The position numbers and the translations under genes are program-made. From CATOSP01 sp965205385 (GTDB lineage: Bacteria; Chloroflexota; Dehalococcoidia; Lucifugimonadales; UBA3495), in contig CBDBGS010000007.1 of assembly GCA_965205385.1 (NCBI GenBank), positions 434,001-498,000 of the forward strand: 64,000 bases of DNA. The letters are read 5' to 3'. A model generated the notes under the pieces. That model searched no databases, had not been told where the DNA came from, and was given only the letters and a program-made list of their open reading frames with translations. Below, one piece after another: positions 49,686 to 58,348 of this stretch (positions are counted from its first letter, which is position 1; each line of letters begins with the position of its first letter).

Positions 49686-51548
49686 GTGTGCGGAATCGTC
49701 GGATATGTAGGTGACCACCAGGCCTGGCCGATTATCCTGGAAGGACTCCAACGTCTGGAGTACCGGGGTTACGACAGTGCGGGCATCGCTGTCATAGACG
49801 CCAGGGGCGAAATGCAAGTCCGCAAGACCGTGGGCAAGGTCGGCGGACTCACCACCGGCAACGGTACGGGAATGCCCCGGGGGACCATGGGGCTGGGCCA
49901 TACCCGTTGGGCTACGCACGGCAGACCGTCCTTCGATAACGGCCATCCACATACCGATTGCCACGGGCAAATCGCGGTGGTCCATAATGGCATCGTGGAG
50001 AACTTCACCGAACTCAAGGCCCGCCTTCAAGACGCGGGGCATCAGTTCATATCCGAAACGGATACCGAGGTCATTCCTCATATCATCGAGGAAGGCATGG
50101 ACCAGGGCCTGAGTTTTGTAGAGGCGTTCCTGAGGATGGGACGCACTGTGAATGGCTCCCAGGCCATTACCGCCACCTGCAAGGAATGCCTGAACACCAT
50201 CTGGGCCATGCGGCTGGGTCACGCCGGAGGGATCGTGGTGGCCCACCAGGACGGGCAAGGCATCGTGGGCAGCGACCTCCCCGCCGTGTTGCCCATCCTC
50301 CGTCAGTCCAACGTTGGGGGACGTGTCGGGTTCCTCGACTCTGGGGAGATGGCCGAAGTCACCCGGGAGGGCGTCAAATATCTGGACCTAGAAGGCCGCG
50401 CGGTGGACAAGCGCCTTCAGGTGGTCTCTCCGGAAGATGTGCTGATAGACAAGGGCGGCTACAGGCATTTCATGCTGAAGGAGATTCACGAGCAGCCGCA
50501 GGTTGTGGCAAGCGTGTTGCGAAACCGGATCAATTTCCAGCATGGGCGGGTAGACCTGTCGGAGATGCCCTTCTCGGAAGAGGAGATCAGGGGCTTCCGA
50601 CGGGTGGTGCTAATCGGCTGCGGCACCAGCCTCCACGCCGCTCAAGTAGGCAGGCACCTGGTGGAGCAGCTTGGAGGAATCCCCGCCGAGGCTGAAAGCG
50701 CTTCCGAATACCGCTACCGGGAACCCTTCCTGGACGAACACACGCTGGTGGTCTCCATCGCCCAGTCGGGCGAAACGGCGGACACAGTTGCCGCGATGGA
50801 GATGGTGCGGGGCACGGGGGCCAGACTGGTAACCATCTGCAATGTCGAAGGCAGCCAGACCACCCGGTTGGCCGAGGGCACTCTCTACATGCGTTCGGGT
50901 ATCGAGATTGGAGTTGCCAGCACCAAGACGTTTATCGCATCTCTCACCGTGCTGAGTCTGCTTGGAGCTTATCTGGGGCAGACAAGGGAATTCCTGAGCG
51001 CGCAGGATGTTCGCAGGATCGTAGACGACCTGGCGCAGTGTCCCAGGCTCATGGGAGACATGCTCACCGACACAACGACCTACGCCCGCCTCGCCCGCCG
51101 GTTCAACCACTTCGAAAACTTCCTCTACTTGGGGCGCGGAATCAACGCCTCCATAGCCATGGAGGGAGCCCTGAAACTGAAGGAGATCAGTTACGTCCAC
51201 GCCGAGGGCTACGCCGCGGGAGAGATGAAGCATGGCCCCATCGCTCTGATAGACCAGCGGATGGCCACCCTGGCAGTGGCGCCCAAGAACAGCCTTTACG
51301 ACAAGATGGTCAACAACATCCAGGAAGTAAAGGCCCGGGACGGTGTGGTCCTAGCTCTGGCCACGGAAGGGGACAAGGAAATCGCTTCGCAGGTGGACGA
51401 AGTGGTCTACATCCCCCAATGCGGTGAGCTATTGGACCCCTTGCTGGCCACGATTCCGATGCAACTCTTGGCCTACCACATCGCCGTCCTGCGCGGTTGC
51501 GACGTGGACCAGCCCCGCAACCTGGCCAAGTCGGTAACGGTGGAGTGA
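49686..51548 (+). CDS. glmS: Glutamine:fructose-6-phosphate aminotransferase
   Basis: The 620-residue enzyme starts with GTG-TGC, so the mature protein begins with Cys as required (MCGIVGYVG); the glutaminase Cys attacks glutamine. The first domain shows LEYRGYDSAGIAV, GLGHTRWATHGRPS and the second two SIS domains, IGCGTSLHAAQVGRHLVEQLGG, ESASEYRYREPFLDEHTLVVSIAQSGETADT, ASTKTFIASLTVL and YAAGEMKHGPIALID. It makes glucosamine-6-phosphate for cell-envelope sugars. Confidence 0.97.
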   Translation: MCGIVGYVGDHQAWPIILEGLQRLEYRGYDSAGIAVIDARGEMQVRKTVGKVGGLTTGNGTGMPRGTMGLGHTRWATHGRPSFDNGHPHTDCHGQIAVVHNGIVENFTELKARLQDAGHQFISETDTEVIPHIIEEGMDQGLSFVEAFLRMGRTVNGSQAITATCKECLNTIWAMRLGHAGGIVVAHQDGQGIVGSDLPAVLPILRQSNVGGRVGFLDSGEMAEVTREGVKYLDLEGRAVDKRLQVVSPEDVLIDKGGYRHFMLKEIHEQPQVVASVLRNRINFQHGRVDLSEMPFSEEEIRGFRRVVLIGCGTSLHAAQVGRHLVEQLGGIPAEAESASEYRYREPFLDEHTLVVSIAQSGETADTVAAMEMVRGTGARLVTICNVEGSQTTRLAEGTLYMRSGIEIGVASTKTFIASLTVLSLLGAYLGQTREFLSAQDVRRIVDDLAQCPRLMGDMLTDTTTYARLARRFNHFENFLYLGRGINASIAMEGALKLKEISYVHAEGYAAGEMKHGPIALIDQRMATLAVAPKNSLYDKMVNNIQEVKARDGVVLALATEGDKEIASQVDEVVYIPQCGELLDPLLATIPMQLLAYHIAVLRGCDVDQPRNLAKSVTVE

Positions 51549-52014
51549 CCCCACCCATCCGCGTCTTGCGATTGTTGCACTCAGCCAGTTGATCGTAGGT
51601 TTTGGGCTACGCTTCTGTACCCGTAATTCCGGCCTTGGGAATTCTCGCATCGGGACACGCGCTTGGGTCTGCATTTTGCTGAGCGTGGGCCTTTACTGGA
51701 ACAGCGGGGCAGTCCGGCATAAGCAACAATCGAGAGGCCCAGCCCCTTCATCACCGTGTCACCTTGACCCGCTATGGCTCAACATTGATCCATTGCGGCT
51801 CCGCAACTTCGACCGGGTTGGTTCGACTGAGCCCCTTCCAGCCGCCGGCCGGTCTCAATTCCCCTCCGTGCCGCTCCAAGTCCATCCAACGCCGCTCATG
51901 GATTCGTTGAATAAGCGGTCCTATGATGCAAAGATATGTAAAGTGATGAGTCAAGTGTAAAGCCTGCTCATTTTTCATTCTCTTCATTCTTGACGAGAGG
52001 GGATTTCCGCCCGG
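51549..52014. other. Intergenic region between glmS and the trehalose synthase gene
   Basis: This 466-bp gap contains only one open frame of note (123 codons, 51589-51960), whose product looks like random sequence. No repeat was recognised except a small TGCGGCTCCGCA palindrome near 51797. A GAGAGGGG site lies 13 bp upstream of the start at 52015. Confidence 0.5.
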
Positions 52015-53310
52015 ATGTACTTCAGAATGGACCACCCACGAGTCGAGTTTAGCGATTATTTGCCGTTAATACCGTCGGCTATGGCGGACGAACTGACCGC
52101 CATAGCCGGAGAACTACGGGGCATGACCATCGCCCACCTCAACAGCACGGCCACCGGCGGCGGTGTGGCGGAAATCCTGCAATCCATGGTTCCGTTGATG
52201 AACTCTCTTGGGATTAAGACCGAACGCATAGTCATCGACCCTCCTCCCGAATTCTTCGACGTGACCAAGCAGATTCATAACATGCTTCAGGGAGCCCCCG
52301 GTTCTCTGTCTGCCGATGAGTGGGACACATACGAGGGAGCGATCAAAGAGGTAGCCGCAGCTTTCCAACGTGACCAACTGCGTAACGACGTTTGGTTCGT
52401 CCACGACCCTCAGGTCCTGCCCCTGGCCCACCTTCTGCCCAGGGACCCCGGCTCCACGTGGGTCTGGATCGGCCACATCGACCTGACATCCCCGAACAAT
52501 GGACTGATGGACTCCCTGCTGCCTTTCTTCTCGCATTACGACAGGTTGGTGTTTTCCCTGGATACCTACGTCCCCGACGAGGTGCGAGGCGTCAACTCCG
52601 TCGTGATAGCGCCGCCTGGAATCGACCCCCTGAGTGAAAAAAACGTCGCCATGGGGGAGTCGGAGGCGTGGGACATCGTGAGCGCGATGGGCCTCGACCC
52701 GACCCGGCCAGTGGTCACCCAGGTGTCACGGTTCGATGCCTGGAAAGACCCCTGGGGCGTGATCGACGCCTTCCGCCAGGCCCGCGTAGACGCACCGGGC
52801 CTCCAGTTGGCCATGCTGGGAATCATCCAGGCCACCGACGACCCTGAAGCCTTTACGATGGTGAACAACGTTACCGAGTATGCCGGCGGAGACCCGGACA
52901 TTCACCTTTTCGCCCGTGCCGACAACCTGCCCTGTTCCGTCGACATGCTGGTCAACGCCTTCCAGACCGCGTCCCGGGTGGTCATCCAGAAGTCAACAAG
53001 AGAGGGATTCGGCCTCACCGTTACCGAAGCCATGTGGAAGGCCAAGGCCATGATCGGCGGCAACGTCGGCGGCATCCGGATACAGATTCAGGACGGGGTC
53101 AGCGGCTACCTCGTGGACTCGCCGGAACAGTGCGGTATCCGCATCGCGGAACTGCTGCGGGACCCGGAACTCAATTCCCGCTTGGGTCAGGCCGCACGGG
53201 ATAGCGTCCGGCGAAACTACCTGCTGCCCAGGCTCACCCTGGACTACCTCAAGGCCGCCCGCGCCAGCCAGATGGAAAAGAGGCATCAGGGCCAGGCCGC
53301 CGCAGGCTGA
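52015..53310 (+). CDS. treT: Trehalose synthase (TreT-like glycosyltransferase, GT4)
   Basis: The 431-residue GT-B enzyme reads IAHLNSTATGGGVAEILQSMVPLMNSLGIKT, WVWIGHIDLTSPN, VTQVSRFDAWKDPWGVIDAFRQA, and EGFGLTVTEAMWKAKAMIGGNVGGIRIQI, typical of trehalose glycosyltransferring synthase. It joins ADP- or UDP-glucose to glucose, yielding trehalose, a compatible solute. The catalytic E-x7-E motif is in REGFGLTVTEAMW. It lies 188 bp before the phosphonoacetate-hydrolase-like gene. No trehalose phosphatase lies nearby. Confidence 0.9.
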   Translation: MYFRMDHPRVEFSDYLPLIPSAMADELTAIAGELRGMTIAHLNSTATGGGVAEILQSMVPLMNSLGIKTERIVIDPPPEFFDVTKQIHNMLQGAPGSLSADEWDTYEGAIKEVAAAFQRDQLRNDVWFVHDPQVLPLAHLLPRDPGSTWVWIGHIDLTSPNNGLMDSLLPFFSHYDRLVFSLDTYVPDEVRGVNSVVIAPPGIDPLSEKNVAMGESEAWDIVSAMGLDPTRPVVTQVSRFDAWKDPWGVIDAFRQARVDAPGLQLAMLGIIQATDDPEAFTMVNNVTEYAGGDPDIHLFARADNLPCSVDMLVNAFQTASRVVIQKSTREGFGLTVTEAMWKAKAMIGGNVGGIRIQIQDGVSGYLVDSPEQCGIRIAELLRDPELNSRLGQAARDSVRRNYLLPRLTLDYLKAARASQMEKRHQGQAAAG

Positions 53311-53386
53311 CCCCAACGGGCAGCAGCCCCGGACTACCGCCGAATTGACGATCCTCCTACCGGGAATTTTGGACACAGGCCCGTTC

Positions 53387-53435
53387 TTGCCTACAGTTAC
53401 GACTTGGGTTAGAGTCTAATTCGATATTTATCGAA
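53387..53435 (+). promoter_or_regulatory. Promoter with palindrome downstream, before the PhnA-like gene
   Basis: TTGCCT and TAGAGT are separated by exactly 17 bp (53387-53415). The palindrome TTCGATA-TT-TATCGAA (53420-53435, perfect 7-bp arms) follows the -10 within five bases, where it would overlap the transcription start. This suits a repressor site, which is inference. The start codon lies 64 bp downstream. Confidence 0.45.
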
Positions 53436-53498
53436 GGCGCGCCGGTTGGCGTCGATATAACCCGGGTGGATAATCACAACCGGTCCGCGGAGCATGAA

Positions 53499-54632
53499 AT
53501 GGCAAAAACAACGGTCCTGATTATGATCGACGGCTTCGGCCCTGAATACCTCGCCACCTGTCCCATGCCCAACCTTCAGGAGTTAGCGTCGAAGGGACTG
53601 ATGACTGAAGGCAAGGGGATAATGCCTTCGGTGACCAACGTAAACAACGTCTCCCTGGTCACTGCCAGCTATCCCACAACCCACGGCATCACGTCTAACT
53701 ATTGGTATAACCGGGGCACAGGCGAAGAGTTGTACATGGAGTCCGGAGACTACATCGAGGCTGAGACCATTTTCCAGCGGGCCTCGAAACAGGGTGCCCG
53801 AAGCCTGCTTGTGACGGCAAAAGACAAACTCAGGCGGCTCCTGGGCGATGGCGCAACCCTCGGGATATCTTCAGAGCAGGCTCAGGACTGGGTGGTTGCC
53901 CTGGCGGGAGAACCCCCTCCGATCTACTCCCTGGAAGTCAACCAGTGGGTAATCGACACCGCCAACCGTATTTTGGAGCGGGAGCATTACGATCTGGTGT
54001 ACCTGGCCACCACCGACTACGCCATGCACACCTATGCCCCGGAACATCCGGAGTCGTTCAAACACCTCGGCCTGATCGACGGAGCCATCGGCCGAGTTGT
54101 CGACACGTTGTCCGACGTTGATCTTATGGTCACTGCCGATCATGGAATGTCCGCCAAGAGCCGGATGATCGACCTTCACGCCGAGCTTCAGCGAAACGGC
54201 ATACCGTCCCAGGTTGTGCCGATCATCAAGGACATGTACACCGTCCACCACTCCAATTTGGGAGGGTGCATCTACGTCTATGTCGCAGACCAGTTCCGGG
54301 ATGACGCGGTGCGGATACTGAACGCGCTGGACGGCGTCGACCGGGCCTTGCCCAGGGAGGCGGCCGCCGCTGAGTTCAATCTGATGACGGAACGAACCGG
54401 GGACCTTATGGTGTTAGGCTCTCCCGACGTGGTCTTCGGAGACCCCGAACAGGTCGCCATGCCCCCGTCATTGCGTTCTCACGGCTCCTTGTACGAAGAC
54501 CGTGTGCCGATCATCGCCTACGGAAACAGCTTCGAGGGCTTCGAGTTCCGTGAAAACAGGGACCTGGGCCGCTTCGTGTTCGAGAGGGTCCTCGGGGAAA
54601 CACCGGCCCCAATATCCACACAGCGGGACTAG
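53499..54632 (+). CDS. Alkaline phosphatase superfamily enzyme, phosphonoacetate hydrolase-like
   Basis: I place the start at ATG 53499 (MAKTTVLIMIDGFG, GGAG 6 bp upstream); the GTG 33 bp upstream adds 11 residues without homology. The 377-residue protein has VLIMIDGFG (metal Asp), IMPSVTNVNNVSLVTASYPTTHGITSN with Thr as the nucleophile, TTDYAMH, TADHGMS and SNLGGCIYV. SVTNVNN, LVTAKDKLRRLL and ITSNYW resemble phosphonoacetate hydrolase (PhnA). It would release acetate and phosphate from phosphonoacetate; a general phosphodiesterase is the alternative. Confidence 0.78.
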   Translation: MAKTTVLIMIDGFGPEYLATCPMPNLQELASKGLMTEGKGIMPSVTNVNNVSLVTASYPTTHGITSNYWYNRGTGEELYMESGDYIEAETIFQRASKQGARSLLVTAKDKLRRLLGDGATLGISSEQAQDWVVALAGEPPPIYSLEVNQWVIDTANRILEREHYDLVYLATTDYAMHTYAPEHPESFKHLGLIDGAIGRVVDTLSDVDLMVTADHGMSAKSRMIDLHAELQRNGIPSQVVPIIKDMYTVHHSNLGGCIYVYVADQFRDDAVRILNALDGVDRALPREAAAAEFNLMTERTGDLMVLGSPDVVFGDPEQVAMPPSLRSHGSLYEDRVPIIAYGNSFEGFEFRENRDLGRFVFERVLGETPAPISTQRD

Positions 54633-54637
54633 CGTCG

Positions 54638-55588
54638 ATGGCAAGCGCGACTCCCACGGATAGCCCAATTCGCGTCAGAGCCCCGGCCACCACCGCCAAC
54701 ATGGGGCCAGGATTCGACTGCCTGGGCATGGCTTTAGACCTCTGGAACACTCTGGAAGTATTCCCCGGGTCCCCCGCGCCAGGCGTCGAGCCGTTGGTCC
54801 GAATCATTGGTGAAGGCGTGGGCGAGCTTGCCGGGGACGACACGAACCTGGTCTACCGGTCAATGGCCTTCCTCTTCCATGAAGCGTCACGGGAGATGCC
54901 CCCAGTCAAGCTGGTATGCCACAATGATATCCCTCTGGCGCGGGGCCTGGGCAGCAGCGCCGCCGCCATTGCTGGCGGTCTCGTGGCGGCTAACGCCATG
55001 TGCTCCCGCCTCTTCAACGCCAACGAGCTGTTGGAGATGGCTGCAACCATCGAAGGCCACCCGGACAACGTGGCCGCGGCGGTCCTGGGCGGCCTGCAAC
55101 TGGTGGTCGCGGAAGAGCGGCAGCTTTACACCGCGCCGATTGCGTTGCCCCCGGAGCTTCACGCGGTCCTGTTCATCCCCGATTACCGCATCGCCACCGC
55201 CGACGCCAGAGCCGCGCTGCCCGAGACGGTGCCCTTGGGCGACGCCGTGCGCAACGTTGGCCGCACCGCCTTACTGGTAGCGGGGATGGCCACCAACCAC
55301 CCCGAATATCTTTCCGTCGCCACCGATGACCGGTTGCATCAACCCTACCGGCAGAAGCTGTTCCCACCTATGAAGCTGCTGTTTCAGGCTGCCAGAGATG
55401 CCGGGGCCCTGGGAGTGTTCCTCTCCGGCAGCGGTTCCACGGTGCTGGCTCTGACCAAGGGCAGAGAGATGACGGTAGCCTACGAAATGGCCGAAGCGGC
55501 CCGGCAGGCAAACGTGGAAGGGAAGCTACAGGTGGTCCAGCCTGCGATATTGGGAGCCCACATCGTGGATTCGGTCCAAGCGGCATAG
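54638..55588 (+). CDS. thrB: Homoserine kinase
   Basis: The 316-residue GHMP kinase has the first motif RVRAPATTANMGPGFDCLGMAL, the ATP-binding PLARGLGSSAAAIAGGL and the C-terminal GVFLSGSGSTVLALT. It phosphorylates homoserine for threonine synthesis. It lies 5 bp after the PhnA-like gene and is followed by a membrane protein and lysC, so amino-acid genes are clustered here with one unrelated gene before them. Confidence 0.96.
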   Translation: MASATPTDSPIRVRAPATTANMGPGFDCLGMALDLWNTLEVFPGSPAPGVEPLVRIIGEGVGELAGDDTNLVYRSMAFLFHEASREMPPVKLVCHNDIPLARGLGSSAAAIAGGLVAANAMCSRLFNANELLEMAATIEGHPDNVAAAVLGGLQLVVAEERQLYTAPIALPPELHAVLFIPDYRIATADARAALPETVPLGDAVRNVGRTALLVAGMATNHPEYLSVATDDRLHQPYRQKLFPPMKLLFQAARDAGALGVFLSGSGSTVLALTKGREMTVAYEMAEAARQANVEGKLQVVQPAILGAHIVDSVQAA

Positions 55589-55607
55589 CGCTGCTGGAAC
55601 CGGTATA

Positions 55608-56144
55608 TTGGATCAACCCGAACATCAGGCGGAGGACACAAGAGAGTCCGTCTGGAGCATATTATCCCGGTGGCGGACCGCATACTTTGCTCTGTTCGCC
55701 ATCCAGAACATAGCGGGCATTTCTCTGCTATGTTGGTACGAGATCACGCAAAGGGCTCAGGACAGCGCCGCCGGGACCACCCTGGCCGTCATCAAGGGAA
55801 TAGGACTGATAGGTGGATCGTCGGCCACAACGGCCATAACCGTCATAGAGACAGCGAGGTCAATCATGGTTATAGCGGCAAGTTTGGAAGCTTGGCTCCA
55901 AAAAAGAGAACGCGCAAGGATGGAACAGAGAGTCAAAGAAGTGACCGAGCAAGTAACCAAGGAAGTAACCAAGGAAGTGACCGAGGAGGTGACCGCGAAA
56001 GTCCATGAATCATGGTCTGAGTGGAACCGTCGCCGGCTAGAAGCTGAGGCCAACGGCGAACCCTTTGACGAATCGCCACCGGACTTCGACCAAACGGGGC
56101 CAGCGGGCTACGATCAATCTTCCCTACCACCTCCGGTGGCATAG
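55608..56144 (+). CDS. Membrane protein with two helices and a coiled-coil tail
   Basis: This 178-residue protein starts at TTG 55608. It has two hydrophobic segments (WRTAYFALFAIQNIAGISLLCWY; TLAVIKGIGLIGGSSATTAITVI) and a charged region ERARMEQRVKEVTEQV followed by repeats of VTKEV/VTEEV, ending in a Pro/Glu/Asp-rich tail. The charged repeat could form a coiled coil. It lies between thrB and lysC with a 19-bp and 12-bp gap, so it is probably expressed with them, but no link to threonine or lysine synthesis is apparent. I recognise no family. A TTG start makes the exact start uncertain. Confidence 0.6.
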   Translation: MDQPEHQAEDTRESVWSILSRWRTAYFALFAIQNIAGISLLCWYEITQRAQDSAAGTTLAVIKGIGLIGGSSATTAITVIETARSIMVIAASLEAWLQKRERARMEQRVKEVTEQVTKEVTKEVTEEVTAKVHESWSEWNRRRLEAEANGEPFDESPPDFDQTGPAGYDQSSLPPPVA

Positions 56145-56156
56145 GAGACACCCGGT

Positions 56157-57383
56157 TTGCCCCTGATCGTGCAAAAATACGGAGGAAGTTCCGTTGCCGA
56201 CGCCGATAAGATCAAGAACGTGGCGGCGCGCATCGCCCGCTCCAGGGACGCCGGAGTCGATATCGTGGCCGTGGTCTCGGCCATGGGCGACACCACCGAC
56301 GAGCTAATCGGCCTCGCCCAGTCCGTCGCGCCTCAACCCGATCCCAGAGAGTTGGACCTGTTGCTTTCCACCGGGGAATTGGTGTCCTGCACCCTGCTGA
56401 CCATGGCCCTCCGCACCATGGGTTACCCGGCCATAAGCCTCAGCGGAGAGCAGGCGGGAATACATACGGACACCACCTACGGCAGTGCCCGAATTAGCCG
56501 AATAGACACCGCCAGAGTCCGGCAGGAGCTTGAAAAAGGGCAGCTCATCGTCGTGGCCGGTTTTCAGGGCGTGACGGAAGAGCTAGACGTAACTACGCTG
56601 GGACGCGGCGGCTCGGACACCACCGCCGTCGCCATCGCCGCCGCGATGAATGCGGCGCGTTGCGAGATTTACACCGACGTGGACGGAATATACACCGCAG
56701 ATCCGCGGTTGGCCCCTGACGCACGAAAACTGGAGGAGATCGGCTACCAGGAAATGCTTGAACTAGCCAGCTATGGGGCCAAGATGCACCCTCGGTCTAT
56801 CGAACTCGGAATGGTCTACGGCGTCCCAATATACGTGGCGTCCAGCTTCAACGACACGCCAGGAACCCTTATCCATCAAGGACCGGATGAATACCCAGTG
56901 GAAGATAGAATTAAAGTCACCGGCATAGCCTGCACCACCAACGTTGCGAAGATCACGGTACGCGGGGTCCCGGACCGCCCCGGCGTCGCCGCCGCCCTGT
57001 TCGAGCCGCTTGCCGAGGTGGGCGTGAACGTGGATACGATAGTCCAGAACGCCAGCGCCGAACGGACCACCGATATCAGCTTCACGGTCAGCCGGACCGA
57101 TTTGCCGGGCGCGCTCCGCCAGGTAGAGGGCATATTGGGAGAGGTGGGAGCCACCACCGTGCTATCCGATGCATCCCTGGCCTCGGTGAGCATCGTTGGC
57201 TCGGGGATGCAGAACACGCCGGGATACGCATCCAGGATGTTCCGCACTCTCGCCGACGGCGGGATCAATATCGACATGATTACCACCTCTGAAATACGCA
57301 TTTCGTGCATCATCAGAGAGGACCAGGTAGGGGAGGCGGTCCAACTGCTCCACCGGGGTTTTCAGCTAGAAGAGGACCGCTAA
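56157..57383 (+). CDS. lysC: Aspartate kinase
   Basis: The 408-residue kinase starts at TTG 56157 with VQKYGGSSVADADKIKNVA and has the substrate segment RGGSDTTAVAIAAAM and YTDVDGIYTADPR. Two C-terminal ACT domains (KITVRGVPDRPGVAAALFEPLAEVGVNVD; VSIVGSGMQNTPGYASRMFRTLADGGINIDMI) bind lysine or threonine for feedback. It makes aspartyl phosphate in the first step to lysine, methionine and threonine. It is encoded after thrB and the coiled-coil membrane protein. Confidence 0.96.
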   Translation: MPLIVQKYGGSSVADADKIKNVAARIARSRDAGVDIVAVVSAMGDTTDELIGLAQSVAPQPDPRELDLLLSTGELVSCTLLTMALRTMGYPAISLSGEQAGIHTDTTYGSARISRIDTARVRQELEKGQLIVVAGFQGVTEELDVTTLGRGGSDTTAVAIAAAMNAARCEIYTDVDGIYTADPRLAPDARKLEEIGYQEMLELASYGAKMHPRSIELGMVYGVPIYVASSFNDTPGTLIHQGPDEYPVEDRIKVTGIACTTNVAKITVRGVPDRPGVAAALFEPLAEVGVNVDTIVQNASAERTTDISFTVSRTDLPGALRQVEGILGEVGATTVLSDASLASVSIVGSGMQNTPGYASRMFRTLADGGINIDMITTSEIRISCIIREDQVGEAVQLLHRGFQLEEDR

Positions 57384-57390
57384 CAAGACT

Positions 57391-58134
57391 TTGGCGGACG
57401 AAGCCGTCTATCTTTCCATCGTCATTCCCGTTTTCGACGAAGAACCTCGAATTCAGAAAACCCTGGACGAAATTCTGGTCTTCCTGGAAACTTTTCCCCA
57501 TTCCTGGGAAATAATCGTCTCCGACGACGGCAGCGCCGACTCCTCGAAGGCGCTGGTTGCTCCTTACCTCCACCGCTCCTCGAACGTGCGTCTTCTGAGC
57601 CTCCTCCACAAGGGCAAAGGCTGGGCGGTCAAGCGCGGGATGCTGGCTGCCAAGGGAGAATACCGTCTCCTATGCGACGCCGACCTCTCCGTGCCCATAG
57701 AGCAGGTGGAACGGCTATTGCCACCTCAGTTGGAGGGAGTGGACGTGGCCCTCGGGTCCAGGGAAGCGGAGGGTTCCAGGCGCGTCGGCGAACCCGGAAG
57801 CCGACACGCCCTGGGTAGGGTCTATAACGCCCTGGTTCGTGTCCTGGCTCTCCCTGGCTTCAAGGACACCCAGTGCGGGTTCAAGTGTTTCAAGAGCGGG
57901 GCCGTGGAGCGCCTCTTCGATGCGCAAACGCTGGACGGTTTCGGCTTCGACGTGGAAGTCTTGTTCGTTGCCCGCAAGTCGGGTATGACGGTCCGAGAGG
58001 TAGGCGTTGACTGGTACTACCGGGAACACAGCAAGGTGCGCCCCTTCCGCGACGCAATCGCCATGGGCATGGACCTGCTGCGGGTGCGTTGGCGGCGCCG
58101 AAAGGTCAAGACCCCCGAGGGCCGGTTGCAATAA
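57391..58134 (+). CDS. Glycosyltransferase family 2 (dolichyl-phosphate hexosyltransferase-like)
   Basis: This 247-residue protein starts at TTG 57391 and reads LSIVIPVFDEEPRIQKTLDEILVFLE, the DGSADSS motif after IIVSDDG, LLCDADLSVPIEQVERLLP (DxD-like), GRVYNALVRVLALPGFKDTQCGFKCF and GFGFDVEVLFVARKSGM. The order matches DPM1/ALG5-type transferases, which charge a polyprenyl or dolichyl phosphate with a sugar. It has no membrane helix in its C-terminus. It lies 8 bp after lysC, which is unusual. Confidence 0.88.
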   Translation: MADEAVYLSIVIPVFDEEPRIQKTLDEILVFLETFPHSWEIIVSDDGSADSSKALVAPYLHRSSNVRLLSLLHKGKGWAVKRGMLAAKGEYRLLCDADLSVPIEQVERLLPPQLEGVDVALGSREAEGSRRVGEPGSRHALGRVYNALVRVLALPGFKDTQCGFKCFKSGAVERLFDAQTLDGFGFDVEVLFVARKSGMTVREVGVDWYYREHSKVRPFRDAIAMGMDLLRVRWRRRKVKTPEGRLQ

Positions 58135-58255
58135 TAGCGTGCCAAGGACCACGCCTGGAGTCCAATCTTGGCTCCCAGGCGTAAATTTTCTCGAAAAAAC
58201 ACCGCGAAAAAAGCCTTGACCCGCGGCGCGTCCATGGTGTAACAAGGTATTCGAA

Positions 58256-58283
58256 ATGACATAAGTCGCATGACATAAGCCGC
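58256..58283. repeat. 14-bp tandem duplication upstream of the TPR protein
   Basis: ATGACATAAGTCGC (58256-58269) is followed by ATGACATAAGCCGC (58270-58283), one mismatch. It lies 65 bp before the start of the TPR protein, after a possible -35/-10 pair (TTGACC, 58215-58220; TAACAA, 58239-58244, 18 bp apart). Confidence 0.85.
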
Positions 58284-58348
58284 GCGGGTTAGGTGTAGTT
58301 AGCTAGTCTTGGCCCGCGTGAAAGTACAAGTAAACCGTTGGAGAGAGG

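Noticed and set aside
51589..51960. Open frame of 123 codons between glmS and treT.
   Set aside because: Composition looks random, no ribosome binding site, no recognisable motif.
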